From an uncultured Megasphaera sp. (GTDB taxonomy: Bacteria; Bacillota; Negativicutes; Veillonellales; Megasphaeraceae), in NCBI RefSeq assembly GCF_900539295.1, contig NZ_UQBH01000046.1, forward strand, positions 1-6,827: a DNA stretch of 6,827 nucleotides, in the 5' to 3' direction. How positions within the stretch are numbered: the first letter of the stretch is position 1; every line of letters begins with the position of its first letter. Position numbers and translations under genes: made by a program. Shown piece by piece: positions 1 through 4,103 of this stretch. Under the pieces are notes generated by a model, which saw only the letters and a list, made by a program, of their open reading frames with translations, had not been told where the DNA came from and did no database searches.

Positions 1-53
1 CTGCGACCTCTTAGTCCCGAACCAAGCGCGCTACCAAACTGCGCTACGCCCCG
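1..53 (-). tRNA. tRNA-Pro (anticodon CGG), 5' part, cut by window edge
   Basis: Read on the minus strand from 53 downwards, the sequence starts with acceptor strand CGGGGCG and TA. It continues with a D-arm of GCGC/GCGC around a loop containing GG, then an anticodon stem CTTGG/CTAAG (one G-U pair) with the seven-base loop TTCGGGA, then variable bases AGGTC and the first bases of the T-arm. The anticodon in the loop is CGG, which reads the proline codon CCG. The 3' half, including the T-loop and acceptor return strand, lies outside the window. A good promoter sits just upstream at 70-97. Confidence 0.9.
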
Positions 54-69
54 TTGACCCGACTTGTTT

Positions 70-97
70 ATTGTACCATATCCCACAAAAAAGTCAA
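70..97 (-). promoter_or_regulatory. promoter of tRNA-Pro
   Basis: On the minus strand, TTGACT (92-97) is followed after 16 bases by TACAAT (70-75), and TGG immediately before the -10 box makes it an extended -10. Transcription would start near 63, about ten bases before the mature tRNA 5' end at 53. The -35 box lies directly downstream of the T-rich tail of the terminator of the preceding gene, so the two genes seem to be separate transcription units. Confidence 0.6.
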
Positions 98-144
98 GAA
101 AAGAGAAACTCCGATCGAGGCACCGCAGCCGGCGCCCCCATCGG
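98..144 (-). terminator. terminator downstream of the C_GCAxxG_C_C-type gene
   Basis: Minus-strand hairpin. The outer stem is CCGAT (140-144) with ATCGG (111-115). The inner stem is GC-rich with one bulged G and G-U pairs, closing on a GGCTGC loop. It is followed by the T-rich stretch AGTTTCTCTTTTC. It starts eight bases after the TAG stop of the gene at 152. The stem is imperfect and the T-tract interrupted, so efficiency is uncertain. Confidence 0.5.
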
Positions 145-151
145 AAAAAAC

Positions 152-568
152 CTAGGCGAGCTTCTTGTCGCGAATAAAATCGATAAGCATGACCGCCGTA
201 TCGCCCATCAAGGTCCCGCAGGCCACAGGGCCGCCATTAGCCGGGCTTTTCAGGACGCGGCAGCACGTCGCTTTAAAGCGGTCGAGCCAAATTTTTTCAA
301 ATTCCCGGACGGGCTGATTGATTTCAGCCTTCGTCTTTTCATCCGGTTCGGTCCGGCCGACGAGGCTTCCCAAGACGAGACAGGCGCCGTTCAAAGCGCC
401 GCAGAGACAGCCTGAGCCGGCGACGCCGCCGCCGAGGACCGACACCATGCGCAGCGTTTCCTGAGGCAGGTTCAGTTCCAGGCAGTCGTTACAGACCTTG
501 ACCACCGTTTCAGCACAGTTATTACCGGCTTCATGGTAGGCTGCAGCCAGTTTTTTTACATCTTCCAT
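152..568 (-). CDS. C_GCAxxG_C_C family putative redox protein
   Basis: This 138-residue cytoplasmic protein has no signal peptide or membrane segment. It has nine cysteines, at residues 18, 26, 29, 54, 56, 63, 102, 103 and 117. The core LGGGVAGSGCLCGALNGA (residues 45-62) and the later CC pair (102-103) fit the C_GCAxxG_C_C family (Pfam PF09719), described as putative redox-active and often found in anaerobes. No substrate or partner is established. The start is ATG at 568, preceded on the minus strand by AAGGAGG at good spacing. A possible -10 box TACAAT lies at 606-611, but I see no clear -35. The gene lies between the infC operon terminator and a tRNA gene with its own promoter and terminator, so it is probably monocistronic. 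Family assignment is fairly secure; function is inference. Confidence 0.85.
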   Translation of the reverse strand: MEDVKKLAAAYHEAGNNCAETVVKVCNDCLELNLPQETLRMVSVLGGGVAGSGCLCGALNGACLVLGSLVGRTEPDEKTKAEINQPVREFEKIWLDRFKATCCRVLKSPANGGPVACGTLMGDTAVMLIDFIRDKKLA

Positions 569-697
569 CGTATATCCTCCTTACCTTTTTTATATATTCA
601 TATATATTGTACCTGTTTCACAGCGAGAAGGCCAGACCTTGCCAAAAGGCTCAGCCAAACGGTCATTCATCCTGCATACAGGGACGAAAAAGGGCAT

Positions 698-751
698 AAA
701 AAAGAGGATGACGGCAAAATGGATTTACCACTTTGTCGTCATCCTCTTTTT
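698..751 (-). terminator. infC-rpmI-rplT operon terminator (symmetrical, probably bidirectional)
   Basis: A perfect 15-bp stem is formed by 699-713 and 737-751. It is extended inward by GCAAA/TTTGT (with one G-U pair) and by TGG/CCA around a short loop. The outer arms are A-rich on the left and T-rich on the right, so on either strand the hairpin ends in a run of five or more T. It starts seven bases after the rplT stop codon. No plus-strand gene ends here, so its main role should be ending the ribosomal protein transcript. Confidence 0.9.
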
Positions 752-757
752 CCGATA

Positions 758-1108
758 TTACTGAGCTTTTGCGACTTCTACGAGTTTCGTGAAGGCAGCA
801 GCATCATTGACAGCGAGGTCAGCCAACATTTTGCGGTTTACGATGACACCGGCTTTGGTCAGACCATAGATGAAACGGCTGTAGCTGAGGCCGTTTGCAC
901 GGGTAGCAGCGTTGATACGAGCGATCCACAATTTACGGAATTCGCGTTTCTTGGCACGACGGTCACGACGAGCGTAGTAGAGCGCTTTCATGACGCTTTC
1001 GTTAGCTTTTTTGAAGAGACGGCTGCGGGTACCGCGATAGCCTTTAGCCATTTTTAAGATTTTTTTATGACGAGCGTGTGCTGTAACGCCAACTTTGATT
1101 CTTGCCAT
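758..1108 (-). CDS. rplT: 50S ribosomal protein L20
   Basis: This 116-residue, strongly basic protein is full length for L20 (about 117-119 residues). It binds 23S rRNA early in assembly of the large subunit, and in Firmicutes it also represses its own operon through the leader RNA. The basic N-terminal extension (residues 1-60, rich in K and R), the segment FRKLWIARINAA, then NGLSYSRFIYGL, and the C-terminal NRKMLADLAVND are characteristic of L20. The ATG at 1108 is preceded by GGAGGAA at suitable spacing. It is the last gene of infC-rpmI-rplT, 45 bases after rpmI, and a strong terminator follows at once. A leader that could mediate L20 feedback is present at 1881-2008. Confidence 0.98.
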   Translation of the reverse strand: MARIKVGVTAHARHKKILKMAKGYRGTRSRLFKKANESVMKALYYARRDRRAKKREFRKLWIARINAATRANGLSYSRFIYGLTKAGVIVNRKMLADLAVNDAAAFTKLVEVAKAQ

Positions 1109-1153
1109 TAGTCTATTCCTCCGAATCTATGTCAAAAAATATTCTGTCTGTTA

Positions 1154-1351
1154 TTAGATGAACGGGCACATCTTGCGAACGACATCGGTCATGGACTGCG
1201 ATACCAGTGTAGCTTTTCTCAGGTTACGTTTCCGTTTTGCAGTTTTGCTTTCCAAGATATGGCTCTTGTACGGTTTCATGCGTTTGATCTTACCTGTAGC
1301 AGTTGATTTAAAGCGTTTTGCCGCGGCACGGCGGGTTTTGATTTTCGGCAT
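1154..1351 (-). CDS. rpmI: 50S ribosomal protein L35
   Basis: This protein has 65 residues, the usual length for L35, and is a small, very basic component of the large ribosomal subunit. The start MPKIKTRRAAAKRFK and the pattern TGKIKRMKPYKSHIL...KTAKRKRNLRKATLVS are diagnostic. An in-frame GTG 12 codons further upstream is open but lies inside infC. The ATG at 1351 has AGGAGG nine bases before it and matches the conserved protein start, so I chose it. That Shine-Dalgarno lies in the 16-base gap just after the infC stop codon, which suggests translational coupling with infC. The gene ends in two consecutive TAA codons (1154-1156 and 1151-1153). Confidence 0.97.
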   Translation of the reverse strand: MPKIKTRRAAAKRFKSTATGKIKRMKPYKSHILESKTAKRKRNLRKATLVSQSMTDVVRKMCPFI

Positions 1352-1367
1352 AATAATTGTCCTCCTG

Positions 1368-1880
1368 TTACTTTTTGTTGACAGCAATGACCATGGTCAT
1401 GTTTCTGCCTTCAATTTTAGGTTCTTTTTCTACATGGGCGGTGTCTTTCAATTCATCAGCGAATCGAACCAGCAAATCACGGCCCAGTTCCGGATGGCTC
1501 ATTTCACGGCCGCGGAACATGATGGTAACCTTTACTTTGCTGCCTTCACCCAGGAAACGCTGAGCAGCTTTCATTTTAACGTAGAAGTCATGATCTTCAA
1601 TATTGGGACGAAGCTTTACTTCCTTCAATGTCAAGACCTTCTGTTTTTTCTTGGCTTCCTTTTCACGCTTCTGCTGTTCATAGCGGTATTTTCCGTAGTT
1701 CATGATACGGCAGACCGGCGGTTTGCCATTCGGTGCGACTTCTACCAAGTCCAAACGCCGTTCTTCCGCAATCTGACGGGCAGAACGAAGAGACATGACA
1801 CCGAGCTGTTCGTTAGAATCACTGACCACGCGTACTTCACGGGCTCTGATTTGATCGTTGATACGTAATTCCTTACTAAT
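1368..1880 (-). CDS. infC: translation initiation factor IF-3, AUU start
   Basis: IF-3 binds the 30S subunit, keeps it apart from 50S and checks the start codon and initiator tRNA. The N-terminal domain contains INDQIRAREVRVVS (residues 7-20) and LDLVEVAP, followed by the PPVCRIMNYGKYRYE motif and a lysine-rich linker (about residues 70-85). The C-terminal domain has KEVKLRP, EGSKVKVTIMFRGREM and the IEGRNMTMVIA end. A GTG at 1829 would give only 153 residues and lose the conserved start. The frame stays open upstream to a TGA at 1887-1889. The only fitting start there is ATT at 1878-1880, seven bases after a perfect GGAGGTG (1888-1894). It gives MSKELRINDQ... and 170 residues, normal for IF-3. 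AUU starts are known for infC in E. coli, where IF-3 represses its own translation. First gene of the operon. Confidence 0.95.
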   Translation of the reverse strand: MSKELRINDQIRAREVRVVSDSNEQLGVMSLRSARQIAEERRLDLVEVAPNGKPPVCRIMNYGKYRYEQQKREKEAKKKQKVLTLKEVKLRPNIEDHDFYVKMKAAQRFLGEGSKVKVTIMFRGREMSHPELGRDLLVRFADELKDTAHVEKEPKIEGRNMTMVIAVNKK

Positions 1881-1886
1881 TGTCTT

Positions 1887-1894
1887 TCACCTCC
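1887..1894 (-). promoter_or_regulatory. ribosome binding site that decides the infC AUU start
   Basis: The minus strand reads GGAGGTGA, fully complementary to the 16S anti-Shine-Dalgarno core. It ends seven to eight bases upstream of ATT at 1880. No ATG, GTG or TTG lies at usable spacing, so this strong site supports AUU initiation. Confidence 0.85.
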
Positions 1895-1898
1895 GAAT

Positions 1899-1930
1899 AA
1901 AAAAAGAACGGATAGCATGACTATCCGCTC
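1899..1930 (-). terminator. leader attenuator terminator before infC
   Basis: A 10-bp stem (1921-1930 with 1906-1915, one G-U) has a five-base loop TCATG and is followed on the minus strand by seven T (1905-1899). It lies upstream of the infC ribosome binding site, so termination here stops the whole operon. Confidence 0.85.
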
Positions 1931-2014
1931 TACGTTTCCGTCATAGACCCTAGTGACACCATCGTCTTGTAAGGTGAGAAGCGGATAGCTTCTGCTTTAT
2001 TTTCAACGTTCTAT

Positions 2015-2043
2015 ATTATATCAGCACTTTTCGAAACTGTCAA
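2015..2043 (-). promoter_or_regulatory. promoter of infC-rpmI-rplT
   Basis: The minus strand reads TTGACA (2038-2043), 17 bases, TATAAT (2015-2020), a perfect consensus for the housekeeping sigma factor. The expected transcription start is near 2008. The -35 box begins two bases after the stop codon of the upstream DUF1653-type gene. Confidence 0.9.
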
Positions 2044-2045
2044 GC

Positions 2046-2276
2046 TTATTTAATCTTAACGAAGCGATATTCCTGTTCCGAACGGGGATATTTTTCCTTG
2101 TCGACTTCGCTCATGAAATCTTTCAACGGGCGGGCGTAGGTTTTCATCGTATCGTGCAAGGCTTTGTAGATGACGAATTTTTCACCCGTTTCCGTGTGTT
2201 CGGCAAGCGTAATGATTTCATAAGTATTGTTTTTAAAATGGCGCCACGTTTCATGCGCTTTCGGTAAGTCTCTCAT
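2046..2276 (-). CDS. DUF1653-type small protein, function unknown
   Basis: This is a 76-residue soluble protein. The layout WRHFKNNTYEIITLAEHTET (residues 11-30), followed by GEKFVIYKAL, then RPLKDFMSEVD and YRFVKI at the C-terminus, matches the DUF1653 family (Pfam PF07866), small beta-rich proteins of unknown role. An in-frame ATG at 2297 would add seven residues but would place the AGGAGG inside the coding region. The ATG at 2276 has AGGAGGG at normal spacing and fits the family start. It has its own promoter at 2319-2346. No terminator follows: the stop codon is two bases from the -35 box of the infC promoter, so some transcripts probably run into the infC leader. Family call good, function unknown. 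Confidence 0.85.
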   Translation of the reverse strand: MRDLPKAHETWRHFKNNTYEIITLAEHTETGEKFVIYKALHDTMKTYARPLKDFMSEVDKEKYPRSEQEYRFVKIK

Positions 2277-2318
2277 CAGTGACCCTCCTAATATCATAAC
2301 ATTATAAGCTGTGTAGTA

Positions 2319-2346
2319 ATTATACCATAGATCAGCCTTATTTCAA
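2319..2346 (-). promoter_or_regulatory. promoter of the DUF1653-type gene
   Basis: The minus strand reads TTGAAA (2341-2346), 16 bases, TATAAT (2319-2324). TGG before the -10 box makes it an extended -10. The -35 box overlaps the TGA stop of the preceding gene at 2343-2345. A second TATAAT occurs at 2300-2305 but has no good -35. Confidence 0.7.
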
Positions 2347-2969
2347 TGGTGCGACGGCCCTTCCGCCCCGTCTTTTGCCGGGAGCCTTTCCAGGGATTCT
2401 CGAGCCGCTTCCAGATTGATGCGGTCGCTTTCCTGCTCGGCCACGTCGATGCCGAGGCGCTGGCGGGCTTCCTTCTTGATGGCCTTATAGAGGCCCTTGG
2501 GGAAATCGGCGACGGTCGTCGTCACGCCCCGGGGAAAGACGGCTTCCCGCTCGAGGGTATAGCCTTCGGGATAGAGGCGGGAACAACGGGGATGATACAT
2601 GTCGACGTACAGCCGGTCGGCAAACTGACCGCTGACATTGGTGAGCTCAAAAACATCGATGCGCCCGATCCGGCCGACTTTATGAAAAAAGACCATCGAC
2701 CCTGTCCGCCGCAGGCGAAGACGCGACAAATAGACGAACTCCCCACTCGGCCCGTTGACGGGTATGGGATTGGTCACATCATGGCCAAAGCGGCCGGAAG
2801 CCCCGCTCACCTGATCGCAGTCTTCCCCTTGAAGAACGTCCCGGGCGAGCTCTGTTGGCAAGGACTCATTCTGCAGCTCCGGTGAATTAAAGATCTGCAG
2901 GGCACGGTCATAAATTTCTTCACTTTTCGTGCGCTGCTGCTCTTTAAAAAATGCATCGAAAAATCCCAT
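2343..2969 (-). CDS. conserved protein of unknown function (208 aa)
   Basis: I recognise the general type but no assigned function. The 208-residue product has no signal peptide or membrane segment. It has an acidic and amphipathic N-terminal part (residues 1-50). A conserved-looking core follows: GASGRFGHDVTNPIPVNG (residues 56-73), then EFVYLSRLRLRRTG, FFHKVG, IDVFELTNVSGQFADRLYVDMYHPR (104-128) and YPEGYTL. The C-terminal tail is charged, rich in E, R and K, and probably helical. The core resembles hypothetical proteins in many bacteria that keep the phrase 'DVTNPIPVNGP'. The ATG at 2969 has AGGAGG eight bases upstream; an in-frame start eight codons earlier (2993) lies before that site and was rejected. 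A promoter lies at 3055-3084. No terminator is visible before the next promoter. Confidence 0.8.
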   Translation of the reverse strand: MGFFDAFFKEQQRTKSEEIYDRALQIFNSPELQNESLPTELARDVLQGEDCDQVSGASGRFGHDVTNPIPVNGPSGEFVYLSRLRLRRTGSMVFFHKVGRIGRIDVFELTNVSGQFADRLYVDMYHPRCSRLYPEGYTLEREAVFPRGVTTTVADFPKGLYKAIKKEARQRLGIDVAEQESDRINLEAARESLERLPAKDGAEGPSHH

Positions 2970-2977
2970 CGTATTCC

Positions 2978-2987
2978 TCCTGATATC
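2978..2987. repeat. 10-bp perfect palindrome at a ribosome binding site
   Basis: CTGATATCAG reads the same on both strands and overlaps the first base of the AGGAGG site of the 208-residue gene. It could be a small operator or chance; no second copy was found in the window. Confidence 0.3.
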
Positions 2988-3054
2988 AGTCATGATTTGG
3001 CGCCAGCTGCCGCGGAAAATACCGGACGAGCTGACCTTTTACTTTATTATATTC

Positions 3055-3084
3055 ATTATAGAACATTTTTTAGCTATCTGCCAA
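3055..3084 (-). promoter_or_regulatory. promoter of the 208-aa conserved gene
   Basis: The minus strand reads TTGGCA (3079-3084), 18 bases, TATAAT (3055-3060). A second TATAAT follows three bases downstream. The start would be near 3048, giving a leader of roughly 80 nt with the short palindromes CCGCGG, CAGCTG and GGCGCC. Confidence 0.6.
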
Positions 3085-3335
3085 TACTTATCTCACTACA
3101 ACTTCATTTTATTTTTTAAGTCGCGCCTTTATTTAAACATAAAATTTAACATTTTTCTGTTTTGAATAAATAATCATTTTATTCAACTTTTTCTTGATTT
3201 ATTTTTTATGGAAAAATAGACTTGCCCCCTAATGCGCGTAAATATTTTCTCGCATTTAGCTTGATATTATCTACTTAAACCGCTTATTTTTGCGTTCCAA
3301 TCATATTGACCCCCTTCAATTGCATTTTTCAGCTA
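3085..3335. other. AT-rich intergenic stretch, no gene seen
   Basis: I see no ORF with a ribosome binding site on either strand. The stretch is T-rich on the plus strand. It contains a 9-bp inverted repeat (3162-3186) and a weaker one, AATGCG/CGCATT (3231-3236 and 3251-3256). It also has two loosely similar CCCCCT-containing phrases near 3224 and 3309. Confidence 0.5.
3162..3186. repeat. 9-bp inverted repeat, AT-rich
   Basis: TTGAATAAA (3162-3170) and TTTATTCAA (3178-3186) are perfect reverse complements around a seven-base centre. On the plus strand CTTTTT follows, so it could be a weak terminator. It may equally be a protein-binding palindrome. Confidence 0.45.
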
Positions 3336-3364
3336 TTGATTTTATTTTAATCACGCGTTATTAT
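3336..3364 (+). promoter_or_regulatory. candidate promoter of the 26-aa peptide unit
   Basis: The plus strand reads TTGATT (3336-3341), 17 bases, TATTAT (3359-3364). Each box matches the consensus at four or five of six bases. The start would be near 3371, giving a 5' UTR of about 92 nt before the small ORF at 3463. Confidence 0.5.
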
Positions 3365-3388
3365 ATTTATAGATAAAGAGATCACCTA

Positions 3389-3431
3389 CCAGCCGGTCAT
3401 TATCCAGCAATAACTTAAATTATTAGGCTGG
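3389..3431 (+). promoter_or_regulatory. structured 5' UTR with two alternative hairpins
   Basis: The arm GCTGG (3427-3431) can pair with either of two upstream copies of CCAGC. One gives CCAGCC (3389-3394)/GGCTGG (3426-3431). The other gives CCAGC-AATAA (3404-3413) with TTATT-(AG)-GCTGG, closing on a six-base loop. The two folds exclude each other. The structure ends about 20 bases before the ribosome binding site of the 26-codon ORF. Confidence 0.4.
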
Positions 3432-3462
3432 CATATGAATACAAGAGAAATGAGGGAGAATT

Positions 3463-3543
3463 ATGAACTTAAGTGCAAACGCAAAAATCATTATTTCCAT
3501 GGGTGCTTTGCTTTCGTACAGCTTCATTGCACACCTTCTTTAA
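3463..3543 (+). CDS. putative 26-aa hydrophobic small peptide
   Basis: The ORF ATG...TAA encodes MNLSANAKIIISMGALLSYS followed by FIAHLL. A short polar start with one lysine (K8) precedes about 18 mostly hydrophobic residues that could span a membrane once. GAGGGAG lies four to ten bases before the ATG. The ORF is framed by a candidate promoter (3336-3364) and a strong terminator (3565-3599, 21 bases after the stop), so it looks like a complete monocistronic unit. I do not recognise the peptide. Possible roles include a small membrane protein that modulates a larger complex, a type I toxin-like peptide, or a leader peptide; the last is less likely because a terminator and no gene follow. An overlapping ATG frame from 3435 lacks a ribosome binding site and runs through the terminator. 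Existence is inferred from signals only. Confidence 0.5.
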   Translation: MNLSANAKIIISMGALLSYSFIAHLL

Positions 3544-3564
3544 TATGTCCGACTGTAATGCCTG

Positions 3565-3599
3565 AAAAAGCGACCTCACGTATGTGGAGTCGCTTTTTT
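3565..3599 (+). terminator. terminator after the 26-aa peptide ORF
   Basis: AAAAAGCGAC (3565-3574) pairs with GTCGCTTTTT (3589-3598). An inner TCAC/GTGG stem closes on a GTAT loop after one mismatch. Six T follow on the plus strand and five on the minus strand, so it may work in both directions. Confidence 0.85.
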
Positions 3600-3634
3600 A
3601 GTTGCCCTTTTTCAAGACTGTCATTCGATATAGT

Positions 3635-3669
3635 CCTTGTGACCTTCCTTTTTACAAGGCTCTTTTTTT
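3635..3669 (+). terminator. second terminator-like hairpin
   Basis: CCTTGT (3635-3640) pairs with ACAAGG (3654-3659), followed by CTC and seven T. Its T-run can instead pair with the following A7 in a competing hairpin (3658-3686). It may back up the terminator at 3565-3599, since no gene lies between the two. Confidence 0.5.
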
Positions 3670-3691
3670 ATGTAAAAAAAGATGCCCTTAG

Positions 3692-3736
3692 CTGACACGG
3701 ACCGGTGACGCCGCCATCGCCAAGGACCTGCTTTAG
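3692..3736 (+). pseudogene. possible decayed 3' end of a gene
   Basis: Inside AT-rich DNA, a GC-rich stretch reads in one frame LTRTGDAAIAKDLL and then TAG. The codons (GAC, GCC, ATC, AAG, CTG) are like those of the neighbouring genes. A stop lies directly before it, and there is no start or ribosome binding site. It may be the remnant of a lost gene or chance; too short to name. Confidence 0.2.
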
Positions 3737-3768
3737 GATTAATTATATATTATATATAATATAATCCT
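3735..3768. repeat. 34-base AT-rich imperfect palindrome
   Basis: AGGATTA plus ATTATATA (3735-3749) pairs over 15 bp with TATATAAT plus the arm ending in AATCCT (3753-3768). There is a single bulged A at 3761 and a three-base loop. No T-run follows, so it is not an ordinary terminator. It may be a DNA-binding site or a cruciform-prone sequence. Confidence 0.6.
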
Positions 3769-3784
3769 CTAATTGTGTATTAAG

Positions 3785-3821
3785 CTGCCAGGGATTTTGT
3801 CGTCCCGAAGGCAGGCCTTTT
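3785..3821 (+). terminator. weak terminator-like hairpin
   Basis: CTGCC (3785-3789) pairs with GGCAG (3810-3814), and inside it GGGA (3791-3794) pairs with TCCC (3803-3806). GCCTTTT follows. The short T-run and interior loops make it weak. The DNA between it and the thiolase promoter (3822-3925) shows nothing I can name. Confidence 0.35.
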
Positions 3822-3925
3822 CATCCCAATGATATGCATAGCGAACTATTCGGGGTGTTCATTCTTCTTTTATCTGCTCCCTACTTTATCATGATTATTT
3901 AGCACAGTAAAAATACATTTTCCTC

Positions 3926-3954
3926 TTGCAATTATTTGTGAAAAAATGTACTAT
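3926..3954 (+). promoter_or_regulatory. candidate promoter of the first thiolase gene
   Basis: TTGCAA (3926-3931), 17 bases, TACTAT (3949-3954) on the plus strand, with TGT before the -10 box as an extended -10. The start would be near 3961, giving a leader of about 143 nt. TTGTGAA occurs in the spacer (3936-3942) and again at 3968-3974. Confidence 0.55.
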
Positions 3955-4012
3955 ATAGACATGGAGATTGTGAAATTTAGAACTCAAATTCTTCATTTCA
4001 GCGTACCCCCAA

Positions 4013-4035
4013 GGAGCTGCGTAAGCGGCGGCTCC
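4013..4035 (+). promoter_or_regulatory. leader hairpin upstream of the first thiolase
   Basis: GGAGCTGC (4013-4020) pairs with GCGGCTCC (4028-4035) over 8 bp with one G-U, around the seven-base loop GTAAGCG. No T-run follows, so it is not a simple terminator. It could affect mRNA stability or form part of a larger leader fold. Confidence 0.45.
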
Positions 4036-4103
4036 GTCAATTTAAGGCTATATACTATATTATTCTATACTTTAGTTTTACATCAGAAAGGATGGTTTTT
4101 CTA

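Larger units (their letters stand above)
1881..2008 (-). promoter_or_regulatory. L20-type leader (attenuator) of infC-rpmI-rplT
   Basis: This untranslated leader of about 128 nt runs from the predicted start near 2008 to the infC start codon. On the minus strand, GAGCGGATAG (1930-1921) can pair over 10 bp with downstream CTATCCGTTC (1915-1906) to give a terminator with seven T. It can instead pair over 10 bp with upstream CTATCCGCTT (1988-1979) to give an antiterminator. A third hairpin, AGAAGC/GCTTCT (1993-1988 with 1982-1977), would lock up the upstream partner. Between them lies a small stem-loop CTATG-ACGGAAA-CGTAG (1946-1930). Position, operon and architecture fit the L20 leader known from Bacillus and other Firmicutes, where L20 binding favours termination. 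That L20 is the ligand here is inferred from the operon. Confidence 0.85.

Noticed and set aside
533..1057. Plus-strand open frame across rplT (174 codons)
   Set aside because: It runs through the operon terminator and the antisense of rplT and has no start signal.
1158..1868. Plus-strand open frame across infC and rpmI (236 codons)
   Set aside because: Opposite to two certain translation genes and without a ribosome binding site.
2346..2885. Plus-strand open frame opposite the 208-residue gene (179 codons)
   Set aside because: The minus-strand gene has a clear ribosome binding site, promoter and conserved-looking core; the plus frame has none of these.
3162..3186. Fur- or PerR-type operator
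   Set aside because: The inverted repeat is AT-rich and palindromic, but its centre fits the 7-1-7 Fur or PerR consensus poorly.
3435..3695. 86-codon plus-strand frame in the intergenic gap
   Set aside because: No ribosome binding site before its ATG, it passes through two terminator hairpins, and its sequence has no domain. The 26-codon ORF in another frame explains the SD and terminator better.
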